Below are positions 45,251 to 54,090 of a stretch of DNA of 64,000 bases, one piece after another. The notes beneath the pieces are model-generated. The model ran no database searches and had not been told where the DNA came from. It was given only the letters and a program-made list of their open reading frames with translations. A program made the translations under genes and the position numbers. Position 1 is the stretch's first letter. The number at the start of each line of letters is the position of its first letter. Source of the DNA: Bacillus xiamenensis. Lineage in GTDB: Bacteria; Bacillota; Bacilli; Bacillales; Bacillaceae. The stretch is from assembly GCF_000300535.1 (NCBI RefSeq), contig NZ_AMSH01000004.1, forward strand, positions 62,001 to 126,000. Reading direction: 5' to 3'.

Positions 45251-45415
45251 ATGAAAACCTATTCGATTGTGATGATTATCATCACGCTCTGTATCATATT
45301 AGCCGTCTTTTTGATGAACCTAACTGGGGTCATGTACGGAAAAATCATTTTGGCTGTTGCTGTTGCACTGTGCCTCACATCCATTATTCGTTTGATGGGT
45401 CTTCGAAAAAGATAA
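45251..45415 (+). CDS. small two-helix membrane protein, 54 aa
   Basis: The ORF starts MKTYSIVMIIITLCIILAVF and ends MGLRKR. It has two hydrophobic stretches separated by NLTGVMYGK. AAAGGAG at 45233-45239 and a -10-like TATAAT at 45185-45190 precede it, and a strong terminator follows directly. It is too short for usual gene callers. It stands divergent from the DJ-1 gene. Function unknown. Confidence 0.7.
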   Translation: MKTYSIVMIIITLCIILAVFLMNLTGVMYGKIILAVAVALCLTSIIRLMGLRKR

Positions 45416-45417
45416 AA

Positions 45418-45444
45418 GCCGCCCCGACTAGGGCGGCTTTCTTT
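45418..45444 (+). terminator. terminator after the 54-aa gene (bidirectional)
   Basis: GCCGCCC-CGACTA-GGGCGGC with TTTCTTT on the plus strand. It also ends the convergent DUF1304 gene. Confidence 0.88.
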
Positions 45445-45448
45445 CGAA

Positions 45449-45820
45449 TTAAATAGCCAGCATGAGCGCAATTAATGCGAGCAAGGCTGGTAAACCTTGT
45501 TTAATTAAAATGGATTTATTAGAAGTCACACCGCCAAATATCGCTGCGATCAACACACAAAGAATGAAAAATAGCTGAATCATATATCCAACAGTATTTG
45601 ATCCAAGAATGAGCCCCCAAATGAGTCCTGCAGCTAGAAAACCGTTATAAAGCCCTTGATTAGCAAACATCACTTTCACATTTGGATCCTTTTGTAAGTG
45701 TTCAGGCAGTCGGAAAGATCTTTTCGCCATGTTTGATTCCATAAAAAACATTTCTAGTAACATGATGACAATGTGTTCTAAAGCGACAATTCCTACTAAA
45801 ATCATTGCTAAAATATTCAA
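45449..45820 (-). CDS. DUF1304 membrane protein
   Basis: The 123-residue protein has four helices. The family pattern is ILVGIVALEHIVIMLLEMFF at the start, the conserved NQGLYNGFLAAGLIWGL, and a last helix LPALLALIALMLAI. It follows the 84-residue ORF6C-like gene by five bases, so the two are one unit. Function unknown. Confidence 0.85.
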   Translation of the reverse strand: MNILAMILVGIVALEHIVIMLLEMFFMESNMAKRSFRLPEHLQKDPNVKVMFANQGLYNGFLAAGLIWGLILGSNTVGYMIQLFFILCVLIAAIFGGVTSNKSILIKQGLPALLALIALMLAI

Positions 45821-45825
45821 TTTAG

Positions 45826-46080
45826 TTAATTCCTTTCTGGCAGACGATCATGAATCTGTATTTTGTCCGTGTATAAATCAAAGTCTTGGATGAGTTCTAA
45901 CGCTTCAGTAAACCGACTTTGTGGAATATCTTTCATTTTTCTTACACCAAATTCCTTTTTAATAAAAGCCATGATGGTATTGATATGAAGCTTCCCGTGG
46001 CCATCATATTCTAAATGGCTGCAAAAAGTCTGCATTGTCCCTCGAATCACCCTTAATTGCTTGTCAGTGACACAACTCAT
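45826..46080 (-). CDS. small ORF6C-domain-like protein, 84 aa
   Basis: The C-terminal half (INTIMAFIKKEFGVRKMKDIPQSRFTEALELIQDF) has the ORF6C pattern usually seen at the end of phage antirepressors (a short Phe-Gly-Val-Lys turn and an EALxFI helix). The N terminus (TDKQLRVIRGTMQTFCSHLEY) also fits. Here the domain is alone, without the DNA-binding N-terminal half. It may be a leftover of a phage gene or a small regulator co-transcribed with the DUF1304 gene. Confidence 0.55.
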   Translation of the reverse strand: MSCVTDKQLRVIRGTMQTFCSHLEYDGHGKLHINTIMAFIKKEFGVRKMKDIPQSRFTEALELIQDFDLYTDKIQIHDRLPERN

Positions 46081-46249
46081 TGGTAACGCTCATCCTTTCC
46101 TGTTTTTTAACAGCTAAAAAGAACTACGCATGAAAGAAAAACCTTCCAGTCTCTATTATATAATGATTTCATTCGGATATCAAAATAAAAAAGAACAGAC
46201 ATTCGATCAAAGAGCGATCTTGGGGTAAAATTCTCGACTTCACATAGGA

Positions 46250-46284
46250 AAAAGCCGGATTCAGTGATAGAAACCGGCTTTTTG
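46250..46284 (-). terminator. terminator of the InhA-type protease gene
   Basis: AAAAGCCGG and CCGGCTTTTTG stem with a 15-base loop directly after the stop at 46286. Confidence 0.8.
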
Positions 46285-46285
46285 T

Positions 46286-48667
46286 TTAGTTACTTTTAGA
46301 AATTAATACCTTTCCAACAGAACGATCCTTACTTTGTCCGACGACTTTAAAGGATAGACCATATGTTGGTACATCACGTCCTGCATCTGGATTATCTGGA
46401 TTCACATAGTTCTTTTTGTCACTAAATGTACGGGTCGGTCGAATATAGCGATCTTCTAAAGTTAAGCCTGTTGTCGCTGTATAATCAATATTCAACTTCG
46501 TACTTGGATTCAAAGAGAATGCTGCATCATGTACTTGGAAACCTGTTGTTGCGATAGTGCCGTCACTCCATTTCAACACTTGTTGATCCGCATCTACGAC
46601 ACCAAGGAAGCCGTTACCTGGATGTTTTCCAACCCAGTTATCACTATACGATTGATCAACATACCACACGACCAAACCGTTATTATAGCTCATCAGACTC
46701 GCTCCACGTTTGATATGCTTCAAGCCTTTATCGACTTCAGCATAAGAGCGCCATTCTAGTAAATAGTACTGCCCTGCAAATTGTTTTCCATTAGATTGAG
46801 AGAATCCATTGAAGGTGAACGTGGGCGTTCCCTCCGCATCATCTGACCACACTTCCGATCCATCAGCTGTTATCTTTAGATCATCTACAAATAAACCTGG
46901 CAGTGAATAGCCTGCATCAGTTGTATAGCGGAATTGCAGATCGATCTTCTTCCCTGCATAAGCCGACAGATCAAAGGATGCGTCTACCCAGCCGTCTGAT
47001 GTTCCGTCGATGCCATTGCCTTCATTAGCCCCTTCTTCATTTCGATCATTCGTGATATTACCAGCAATGGTTGTCCACTTATCTGTCCCAGTTTCACGAA
47101 CTTCTACATACGCATAATCAAAATCCTCTTCGATATCGTACCATGCTTTAAAAGTAAGCTCTGCTTTGCTTCCCTTCGACAAATCAATCCCTGTTGTCGT
47201 CATGGTTGCGTTCAAATTGTCACCTGTTCCGCTAAAGTATGCGTATTTCCCTTGGGCAGGCTGCGTAACGACAATCTCTTTATCTGGTAAATCGACCCGA
47301 ACCGCATCATAATTGGTTCCTTTTGTGGCTGCTTCATCGATTAATACTGTTTTACTTTTCTTTAAAGTTGTACCATCAATGGTTTTTCCAGAAAGCCAGT
47401 TGCCGCCATGCAGATTTTGAAGCATTTCTTTCGCATATGGACTAAAGCCTGTTGGTTCCGTACCAGGTATTCTACCTGCCCAGCTCCCGCTTGACATGAT
47501 AGACCAATAAGAAACGGGCTCTCCTCTGCCTGTGTATTGTGTATCGTACTCATCAGGAAGACCAAGATCATGTCCAAATTCATGTGTGAAAACGCCCGCT
47601 GCGCCATCTTCAGGCTCAATGGTATAATCTAGAGCGCCTAACTTTCCACCTTGACCCACTTCAGATTCAGTGTTTGGAATCTCAAATACATCACCAAGTG
47701 ACCAGCGGTGCGACCAAATAGCATCAGAGCCAAGCTGTCCGCCGCCTGCTTCTTCACCTATGCCAGCGTGAACGACCATGAGATGGTCAATAATGCCGTC
47801 CGGCTCATGATAAACACCGTCCTCATCAATATCATAACGATCCCATTGATCATATTCACCAAGGTCAATATTTGGGTCTTTTGCCGCTTCTTCTAATGCT
47901 TCTTGCACCAATTCACGCGGTCTGACATCACTGCCTTCTTCGTCAGGTCCGTTCCCACCATAATAAGCAGCATCATGCTTAGCCGTATACCATCCAGCAA
48001 CTGTTCCACTAATGGTATAGCTACCACCAGACTGATTTTCATAATATTGCTTCATGGATACTTTGCGTTTACCATCTGGACCGATGTAGCCATTTTCTCC
48101 GAAAATCATATCTTGATAGTGCTGCTGATCGTACTTATCATAGTACATATCAGTCTCTTCTTTTTTAATACTATTATGCTTATAATCTTTAAAATCTATT
48201 AATAAAACCAATACTTTATCATTGCGAACTTCACCTTTATACTTTTCCTTTTTAACCGGTTTCACTTCATTTTCTACTTGTCCTTGATGCTTCTTTAATT
48301 TTTTCTTTTTGGCTAGTTTGTTATGTACTTTTTGTTTGTATTCTTTCAGGAATTCAGGTTCTTCTGTTAAGGTGCTTGCGCTTTGTTTCATCGCCGCTTC
48401 TTCTTTTTTCTTGAGATATTTCTTTAATGCTTTTTGGGATTCTGCTTCATTGGCATTCTTTTTGATTTTCCCTTGCTTTTTCAAGGCTTTGATGAGACGG
48501 TCTTCATTCACAACACTTGCGTCAAATGGAATACCTGAATAATGACCGCCATCTGAGGATGTTGACTTTTCCGAGGTGTGGGCAGATAGAGGGGTGCTGA
48601 AAGCTGTCAATGTGCCTAAACTGAGGACAGCCGTTAGTGCTATGCTCGTCCATTTTCTTTTTTTCAT
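46286..48667 (-). CDS. inhA: immune inhibitor A-type metalloprotease (M6)
   Basis: This is a 793-residue secreted zinc protease with a signal peptide (MKKRKWTSIALTAVLSLGTL, cleavage near LSAHT). A lysine/glutamate-rich propeptide of about 130 residues follows. The catalytic domain carries the zinc motif HEFGHDLGLPDEYD near residue 362 and the Met-turn region SYWSIMSSGSWAG. It continues with a MAM/VEG-like beta domain (YVEVRETGTDKW, SLPGLFVDDLKI) and a C-terminal domain. B. thuringiensis InhA degrades insect antibacterial peptides; such proteases also process other exoproteins. The ribosome site is AGGGAGGAAATA before ATG 48667. Confidence 0.93.
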   Translation of the reverse strand: MKKRKWTSIALTAVLSLGTLTAFSTPLSAHTSEKSTSSDGGHYSGIPFDASVVNEDRLIKALKKQGKIKKNANEAESQKALKKYLKKKEEAAMKQSASTLTEEPEFLKEYKQKVHNKLAKKKKLKKHQGQVENEVKPVKKEKYKGEVRNDKVLVLLIDFKDYKHNSIKKEETDMYYDKYDQQHYQDMIFGENGYIGPDGKRKVSMKQYYENQSGGSYTISGTVAGWYTAKHDAAYYGGNGPDEEGSDVRPRELVQEALEEAAKDPNIDLGEYDQWDRYDIDEDGVYHEPDGIIDHLMVVHAGIGEEAGGGQLGSDAIWSHRWSLGDVFEIPNTESEVGQGGKLGALDYTIEPEDGAAGVFTHEFGHDLGLPDEYDTQYTGRGEPVSYWSIMSSGSWAGRIPGTEPTGFSPYAKEMLQNLHGGNWLSGKTIDGTTLKKSKTVLIDEAATKGTNYDAVRVDLPDKEIVVTQPAQGKYAYFSGTGDNLNATMTTTGIDLSKGSKAELTFKAWYDIEEDFDYAYVEVRETGTDKWTTIAGNITNDRNEEGANEGNGIDGTSDGWVDASFDLSAYAGKKIDLQFRYTTDAGYSLPGLFVDDLKITADGSEVWSDDAEGTPTFTFNGFSQSNGKQFAGQYYLLEWRSYAEVDKGLKHIKRGASLMSYNNGLVVWYVDQSYSDNWVGKHPGNGFLGVVDADQQVLKWSDGTIATTGFQVHDAAFSLNPSTKLNIDYTATTGLTLEDRYIRPTRTFSDKKNYVNPDNPDAGRDVPTYGLSFKVVGQSKDRSVGKVLISKSN

Positions 48668-48808
48668 ATTATTTCCTCCCTAATTTGGTAATAAATAATA
48701 TCTTATTCTAGCATATTCCAATATACTTAAGCCGAAAAACATTTTGTTTTCAGAAACTTTGTGGAAAATGCACAATACGGGAGTGAAATAGATATCGAAA
48801 ATAAACGA

Positions 48809-48833
48809 ACCCTAGGCAATAAACGCCTAGGGT
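48809..48833 (-). terminator. terminator of the ABM-domain gene
   Basis: ACCCTAGGC and GCCTAGGGT form a nine-bp stem with a seven-base loop. T-rich sequence lies on both sides. Confidence 0.75.
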
Positions 48834-48846
48834 GTTTGTTGTTTTT

Positions 48847-49140
48847 CTATGAAAGCTGCTCTCCTTGAAATGCTACAACATCAAGCGGAGCCGCTAAAAA
48901 TTCTTTTGCCTTTGCTACGAAAGCTTGGAAATGTGCACTGGCATTATGACTCTGAACCGCTGTTTCATCTTTCCACACTTCTACCATTAGAAAGACATTT
49001 TCCTTTTCAGTATCCTTGAACAGCTTGTAGGATATATTGCCTTCTTCTGCCTGTGAAGCTTTCATTAACCCATTGATCTCTTCTAGAAATACGTTTTCCT
49101 TTTCTGGATGAATGGTCATCCCTGCATGAATAATGATCAT
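48847..49140 (-). CDS. antibiotic biosynthesis monooxygenase-domain protein (YcnE-like)
   Basis: The 97-residue ABM-fold protein has the pattern HPEKENVFLEEINGLMKASQAEEGNISYKLFKDTE and VFLMVEVWKDETAVQSHNASAHFQAF (His at the conserved heme/substrate edge). ATG 49140 has AAAGGGAG upstream. It follows the nitroreductase by 24 bases and is probably in the same MarR-controlled unit. Related proteins act on quinones. A role in quinone or electrophile defence fits the context. Confidence 0.8.
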   Translation of the reverse strand: MIIIHAGMTIHPEKENVFLEEINGLMKASQAEEGNISYKLFKDTEKENVFLMVEVWKDETAVQSHNASAHFQAFVAKAKEFLAAPLDVVAFQGEQLS

Positions 49141-49164
49141 GTGATCGTCTCCCTTTTTCAAAAA

Positions 49165-49803
49165 TTATTTCCACTCCGCTATACGATCGATCGGTAAGCG
49201 GTAAGATGCATAACCTTCGTCAGCCGCTTTCCCAATGGATAGAAGCATGACTGGTACATAGCGTTCTTTATCCCAGCCAAACGTTTCAGCGATGACCTCT
49301 TTGTCATATCCGCCAATTGGGTTTGTATCATAGCCATGAGCACGAGCAACAAGCATGAGCTGCATAGACACAAGTCCACCGTCAATTAAGATCGTTTCAC
49401 GATTCACTTGCTCTGGAAGAGCGTCAAAATGTGCAGTTAATGCAGCAATTTGTCTTTCTTTTACTTCTTGCGGCATGTAGCCATTTTCTACTGCTTTTGA
49501 ATAAATTTCTTCTAAGTATTCATTGTTTTTCATATCTGCGAACACTGCGATGACAGCTGATGATGTTGCCACTTGTGTTTGGTTGAATTTTGCGAGTGGT
49601 GCAAGCTTTTCTTTTCCTTCTGGGCTGTCAATGACCATGAAGCGCCAAGGCTGTGCATTCACTGATGATGGTGCTGTAGTTGCCTCTTCTAAAATCTCTG
49701 TCATTTCTTCTTTGCTAATTTTCACAGATGGATCATAGTTACGAATCGAGCGGCGTCCTTTCATAATGTCCATAAAATCGTTTGTTTTTAATGTTGTAGC
49801 CAT
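49165..49803 (-). CDS. ydgI: nitroreductase (YdgI/MhqN-like)
   Basis: The 212-residue FMN-dependent NAD(P)H nitroreductase shows the FMN loop MKGRRSIRNYDPSVKI, TTAPSSVNAQPWRFMVID and GYDTNPIGGYDKEVIAETFG. ATG 49803 follows AGGAGTG; the longer frame to 49893 overlaps the MarR gene. In B. subtilis ydgI is next to the MarR gene ydgJ, as here. The enzyme reduces quinone or nitro compounds. Confidence 0.88.
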   Translation of the reverse strand: MATTLKTNDFMDIMKGRRSIRNYDPSVKISKEEMTEILEEATTAPSSVNAQPWRFMVIDSPEGKEKLAPLAKFNQTQVATSSAVIAVFADMKNNEYLEEIYSKAVENGYMPQEVKERQIAALTAHFDALPEQVNRETILIDGGLVSMQLMLVARAHGYDTNPIGGYDKEVIAETFGWDKERYVPVMLLSIGKAADEGYASYRLPIDRIAEWK

Positions 49804-49816
49804 GTGTAACACTCCT

Positions 49817-50260
49817 TTAGGTTGTTTGAATCTTTTCGATGTTTTGTTGTATACGGATGAGCACATCAGTGAGAAGCTTTCGTTCTTCATCACTTACGTT
49901 TTCAAGCATTTCTGAGATAAATCGTTCTTTTTCTTTTTTAGAAGCTTCGATTCTTGTTCTGCCTTCATCTGTGAGACGAACAAGTGTGACTCGATTATCT
50001 TCTGGCTTTCTTCTGCGCGTGACCATTCCTTTTGTTTCTAACTGCTTTAAGTGACGCGTCACAGCCGCACTATCAATATTTACTTTTTTCTGCAAATCTG
50101 ATTGGCTGATTTCGTCGGCCTTGAATAACAGTGATAGCAATTCCAGTCTTGATTGGCTGATGCCCGTGCATGCTTCGAACTTCACACCCATCATACGGCT
50201 CACGCACTGCAAACGATATAATACCTCTGCTTCTTCAGAGCAAAATGCAGTCAATGCCAT
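49817..50260 (-). CDS. ydgJ: MarR-family repressor (YdgJ-like)
   Basis: 147 residues with a winged helix (ISQSDLQKKVNIDSAAVTRHLKQLETKGMVTRRRKPEDNRVTLVRLTDEGR). Start is ATG 50260 or TTG 50254 after GAGGGG; the frame to 50299 has no ribosome site and crosses the palindromes. A Cys in the N-terminal SEEAEV region (AFCSEEAE) and Cys-containing EACTG could sense electrophiles. It is 13 bases before the nitroreductase gene and close to a perfect palindrome, pointing to autorepression. Confidence 0.88.
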   Translation of the reverse strand: MALTAFCSEEAEVLYRLQCVSRMMGVKFEACTGISQSRLELLSLLFKADEISQSDLQKKVNIDSAAVTRHLKQLETKGMVTRRRKPEDNRVTLVRLTDEGRTRIEASKKEKERFISEMLENVSDEERKLLTDVLIRIQQNIEKIQTT

Positions 50261-50282
50261 CCCCTCTTTTCTATTCAGATCA

Positions 50283-50319
50283 ATTAGTTGATATATCAAT
50301 CATTGACTCGTCAACTAAT
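50283..50319. promoter_or_regulatory. palindromic MarR operator
   Basis: TTGATATATCAA at 50288-50299 is a perfect 12-base palindrome. ATTAGTTGA (50283-50291) and TCAACTAAT (50311-50319) are perfect inverted copies of each other around it. The repeats lie immediately before the MarR gene start, as expected for an autoregulated YdgJ/MhqR-type operator. Confidence 0.7.
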
Positions 50320-50488
50320 ATACACCCATTGTTTCATGATTGCAAGAGGTTTGTTTCATAAGGTAACTCAACTCTACCAAAATAAATAAAAAGGATAGTA
50401 TTAAATTTCACTCAAAAAATATTGACTTAATTACTATAAAATGTAATTATTTCAAAAGTAAGTAAAAATTTAATAAAGGATGATAATT

Positions 50489-50779
50489 TTGAAAAAGAAT
50501 TTTCTTAAGTTTTTAACAGTTATTATGATTTGTTTCATTATGATTACGCCAATAGTAGCTCAAGCAGCCACTAAAGATTTCAAATTTGATATGACCCACC
50601 AATTATATATTGGTAAATACAAGTCAACTAAAAATTCTGTAACCGGAAAGATAAACATGACAAGTTGGGGCGGAGATACCTATTTCACCATTCATGTATA
50701 TGAACAGAATTGGTGGAGTAATGAGTTAGTTACTCGTCTAGGATTTGAAAAATCTAGTAAAGGTTCTCTAAGTTACTGA
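50489..50779 (+). CDS. small secreted protein of unknown function, 96 aa
   Basis: The ORF begins with a signal peptide (MKKNFLKFLTVIMICFIMITP) with cleavage after AQA. A mature part of about 68 residues has no Cys, many Lys, Thr and Trp (NMTSWGGDTYFTIHVYEQNWW). TTG 50489 is eight bases from AAAGGA; ATG 50480 overlaps that site. The composition is A+T-rich and unlike the neighbours. It is followed after 27 bases by a VanZ-like gene. It could be a secreted peptide paired with an immunity-like membrane protein, but no family is recognised. Confidence 0.6.
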   Translation: MKKNFLKFLTVIMICFIMITPIVAQAATKDFKFDMTHQLYIGKYKSTKNSVTGKINMTSWGGDTYFTIHVYEQNWWSNELVTRLGFEKSSKGSLSY

Positions 50780-50806
50780 TAATCTTAGATTCAAGGAGAG
50801 TCTCAT

Positions 50807-51364
50807 ATGTTAAATCCTTCTCTACCCTATTTCATTATATGCGGTACTAGTTTAGTGATCTTCATATATAAATTAATGCGCGGTACTACAAGTAAAATCT
50901 TATTTCTATACTATATATTATTTTCTTTATATATTGCTAGTCTTGTTTCACTAACTTTTTTCCCATTTCCTTATCAAAAGAAGTTAATAGAACTCATGAT
51001 AGAAGACAATTTAGGTACTATTCATAATTTAATACCTTTTAAAACAACCATTGTCACACTTGAATTAGGCCTGACATCATTTATAAAACAAATCATTGGA
51101 AACGTTATTCTATTCATACCACTTGGATTTATTCTGCCTATTCTTTTCTCATTTTATCAATTACGAAAGGTTACTTATATAGGTTTCCTAGTGAGCCTGA
51201 GTATTGAATTGATACAATTTGTTTTAGATTTGATTGTAGGCTACAATTATAGAAGTTTTGATGTTGATGACATCATAACAAATACTTTAGGTACTTTAAT
51301 TGGAGTCATAATTTATAAGTATTCAAAGAATTTATTAGATAAGTACAACTTAGCACTACGTTAA
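50807..51364 (+). CDS. VanZ-family membrane protein
   Basis: 185 residues with five hydrophobic segments and the VanZ pattern: VSLTFFPFPYQ, TIHNLIPFKTT, IIGNVILFIPLGFILPI and the C-terminal ELIQFVLDLIVGYNYRSFDVDDIITNTLGTLIG. VanZ proteins give low teicoplanin resistance in enterococci; most Bacillus homologues have no known function. It shares A+T-richness with the secreted-protein gene before it. Confidence 0.85.
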   Translation: MLNPSLPYFIICGTSLVIFIYKLMRGTTSKILFLYYILFSLYIASLVSLTFFPFPYQKKLIELMIEDNLGTIHNLIPFKTTIVTLELGLTSFIKQIIGNVILFIPLGFILPILFSFYQLRKVTYIGFLVSLSIELIQFVLDLIVGYNYRSFDVDDIITNTLGTLIGVIIYKYSKNLLDKYNLALR

Positions 51365-51374
51365 TATTTTTAGT

Positions 51375-51413
51375 AAAAAAGGACAAAAGCGACGAATCAC
51401 TTTTGTCCTTTTT
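51375..51413. terminator. bidirectional terminator between vanZ-like gene and pdp
   Basis: AAAAAAGGACAAAAG and CTTTTGTCCTTTTT form a long stem with a 10-base loop and U-runs both ways. Confidence 0.88.
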
Positions 51414-51415
51414 CT

Positions 51416-52717
51416 TTATTCAGTAATAACCGTATGAATCAAAGTCGGTGCATCGGCATGGTCAGCAATGCGGATGTTGTCATAAATTTTCTCGATCACA
51501 TTCGCCACATCTTCACGATTTGCATGCAGCGTCACGAGAGATTCGCCTTTTTCTACACGATCGCCTACTTTTTTGTTCAGCATGATGCCGACAGATAGAT
51601 CAATATCGTCTTCTTTTGTTGCACGTCCCGCTCCAAGAATCATCGCTGCGACACCAATTTCGTCTGCGACGATTTCAGCAACCACACCTGATTCTTTTGC
51701 AGGTACTTCGATTTGGTAAGGTGCTTGCGGCAGTTTTTCAGGCTGATCCACAATGGAGCTGTCTCCACCTTGGTTTTCTAAGAATTCTTTGAATTTCTCT
51801 AGTGCTTTGCCGTTTTTCATCACTTCAATCAGCTTTTCTCTTGCTTCATCAAGTGTGCTTGCTTTTTTCGCAAGAACGACCATCTGACTTCCTAATGTGA
51901 GCACAAGTTCATTTAAATCTTCAGGACCTTCACCACGCAGTGTGTCGATGGCTTCTTTCACTTCTAAAGCATTTCCAATCGCTAAGCCAAGCGGCTGAGA
52001 CATATCAGAGATAACAGCCATTGTTTGTCTGCCAACATTGTTCCCGATGCGAACCATTGCTTTTGCGAGCTTTTCAGAGTCTTCAGGTGTTTTCATGAAA
52101 GCACCTGCACCTGTTTTCACATCTAATACAATGGCATCTGCACCAGCAGCGATTTTCTTACTCATAATAGAGCTTGCGATCAGCGGGATGGAGTTAACAG
52201 TTCCTGTCACATCACGAAGAGCATATAGCTTTTTATCCGCAGGTGTCAGGTTGCCTGATTGTCCAATAACCGCAACTTTATGACGGTTCACCAGCTCGAT
52301 GAACTCGTCTTTTGATATTTCAACGTGGAAGCCTTTGACCGCCTCAAGCTTATCCACTGTTCCACCTGTATGTCCAAGGCCGCGTCCAGACATTTTCGCA
52401 ACAGGTACATCAAGTGCTGCAACAAGAGGAGCCAGTACAAGCGTTGTTGTATCGCCTACACCGCCTGTTGAATGCTTGTCTACTTTAATGCCGTCGATAG
52501 CAGACAAGTCAATTGTGTCCCCTGAGTTTGCCATAGCGAGTGTTAAATCTGCACGTTCTTGATCCGTCATATCTTGGAAGAAAATCGCCATCGCCAAAGC
52601 ACTTGCTTGGTAGTCAGGAATTGTTCCGTCCGTATATCCTTTGACAAAGAAAGAAATTTCCTCTGAAGATAATTCTTTTCCGTCACGTTTTTTCGCAATG
52701 ATATCTACCATTCTCAT
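51416..52717 (-). CDS. pdp: pyrimidine-nucleoside phosphorylase
   Basis: The 433-residue enzyme cleaves uridine, thymidine and deoxyuridine with phosphate. The thymidine/pyrimidine phosphorylase signature [16 protein letters not shown] is present, with the phosphate site [13 protein letters not shown] and a C-terminal barrel-sandwich domain ([15 protein letters not shown]). ATG 52717 ([10 protein letters not shown]) matches the B. subtilis start. It is the last gene of the deoxynucleoside operon. Confidence 0.96.
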   Translation of the reverse strand: MRMVDIIAKKRDGKELSSEEISFFVKGYTDGTIPDYQASALAMAIFFQDMTDQERADLTLAMANSGDTIDLSAIDGIKVDKHSTGGVGDTTTLVLAPLVAALDVPVAKMSGRGLGHTGGTVDKLEAVKGFHVEISKDEFIELVNRHKVAVIGQSGNLTPADKKLYALRDVTGTVNSIPLIASSIMSKKIAAGADAIVLDVKTGAGAFMKTPEDSEKLAKAMVRIGNNVGRQTMAVISDMSQPLGLAIGNALEVKEAIDTLRGEGPEDLNELVLTLGSQMVVLAKKASTLDEAREKLIEVMKNGKALEKFKEFLENQGGDSSIVDQPEKLPQAPYQIEVPAKESGVVAEIVADEIGVAAMILGAGRATKEDDIDLSVGIMLNKKVGDRVEKGESLVTLHANREDVANVIEKIYDNIRIADHADAPTLIHTVITE

Positions 52718-52741
52718 TGTTTTCACCATTCCTTTTTTAAA

Positions 52742-53923
52742 TTAGTAAATCAAACCGACAACGACTGCTGTTAAGAAGCTGACGAGTGTTGCACCGAATA
52801 ACAGCTTTAATCCAAAGCGTGCGACAACGTTTCCTTGTTTTTCGTTTAAGCCTTTGACTGCTCCAGCAATGATACCGATAGACGAGAAGTTGGCAAATGA
52901 CACAAGGAATACAGAAATGATTGCTTCTGTACGAGCAGTGAAATGGAGACCGTCCCCAGAAAGAGCCAGCATTGCTACAAATTCGTTAGACACCATTTTC
53001 GTCGCCATAATACTTCCTGCTTGTACCGCTTCGCTCCAAGGTACACCGACAAGGAAAGCAAATGGTGCAAACACATATCCAAGTATATCTTGGAAAGATA
53101 TGCCAATCGTTGCTGTGAAAATACCATTAATCATCGCAATTAATGCAACGAATCCAATCAACATCGCAGCAACAACAATGGCTACTTTGAAACCATCCAT
53201 AATATATTCGCCAAGCATTTCGAAGAAGGATTGCCTTTCTTCTTCTACAACTTCGAGCATATCTTCGTCCTTAGACACTTCATATGGATTGATGATAGAC
53301 GCAATAATAAATCCACCAAATAAGTTCAGCACAAGTGCTGTGACAACGTACTCTGGTTTAATCATTTGCATGTACGCACCGACAATAGACATTGATACAG
53401 TCGACATCGCAGATGCACACAATGTATAAAGACGCTGTTGAGGTAATAATCCGAGCTGTTTCTTAATGGAAATGAACACTTCTGATTGACCTAAAATCGC
53501 TGACGCTACGGCGTTGTAAGATTCTAGTTTCCCCATTCCATTGACTTTACTAAGCAAATATCCAATTCCTCGTACGATCAGCGGAAGGATACGCCAGTGC
53601 TGCAGAATACCAATCAATGCAGAAATAAAGACGATCGGCAGCAAGACATTGATGAAGAAAGTTGATGCATTATCATTCATTAATCCGCCAAATACGAAGT
53701 TGATCCCTTCACCGGCATAGCCTAGAAGCATTTGGAACCCTTTTGCAAAGCCTCCAACTAGGAAGTTTCCAACACCTGTATTGAGCAGAATATAACCTAA
53801 AATAAATTGCAGTACAATCATGACAATGACTGGACGGAATTTCACTCGCTTTTTCCCGTTACTTGCCAGCCATGCAATGGCGAGAATCACTAGCAAACCG
53901 AAGATACCAATGACGTATTTCAT
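52742..53923 (-). CDS. nupC: concentrative nucleoside transporter NupC
   Basis: The 393-residue CNT-family H+/nucleoside symporter has the N-terminal helices typical of the family. [71 protein letters not shown] and [12 protein letters not shown] are core-site motifs. AGGAGG precedes the start. It is second in the deoC-nupC-pdp operon. Confidence 0.95.
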   Translation of the reverse strand: MKYVIGIFGLLVILAIAWLASNGKKRVKFRPVIVMIVLQFILGYILLNTGVGNFLVGGFAKGFQMLLGYAGEGINFVFGGLMNDNASTFFINVLLPIVFISALIGILQHWRILPLIVRGIGYLLSKVNGMGKLESYNAVASAILGQSEVFISIKKQLGLLPQQRLYTLCASAMSTVSMSIVGAYMQMIKPEYVVTALVLNLFGGFIIASIINPYEVSKDEDMLEVVEEERQSFFEMLGEYIMDGFKVAIVVAAMLIGFVALIAMINGIFTATIGISFQDILGYVFAPFAFLVGVPWSEAVQAGSIMATKMVSNEFVAMLALSGDGLHFTARTEAIISVFLVSFANFSSIGIIAGAVKGLNEKQGNVVARFGLKLLFGATLVSFLTAVVVGLIY

Positions 53924-53996
53924 GTTTTTCCTCCTTGAATGAATTCGTTTACATTAATGCGCTTGTATGATGCAAACCCTATTTCGCAAACAAAGC

Positions 53997-54030
53997 GCGG
54001 AAGAAATTACCATAAATGAAATTCTTCCGC
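53997..54030 (-). terminator. hairpin between deoC and nupC
   Basis: GCGGAAGAAATT and AATTCTTCCGC pair across a short loop in the 167-base gap. There is no clean U-run afterwards (GCTTTGTTTG). It may partly terminate, or protect the deoC transcript 3' end, so that nupC-pdp levels differ from deoC. Confidence 0.5.
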
Positions 54031-54090
54031 ATATGACTTTTTCATCATTTACTGAGTCATGAATGTTATCCTACCATAGGATCGTATGAA

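Noticed and set aside
52854-53429. 191-codon ORF antisense to nupC and 179-codon ORF antisense to deoC (54131-54670)
   Set aside because: Low-complexity Ser/Thr/Ala composition and no ribosome site; both mirror well-supported genes.
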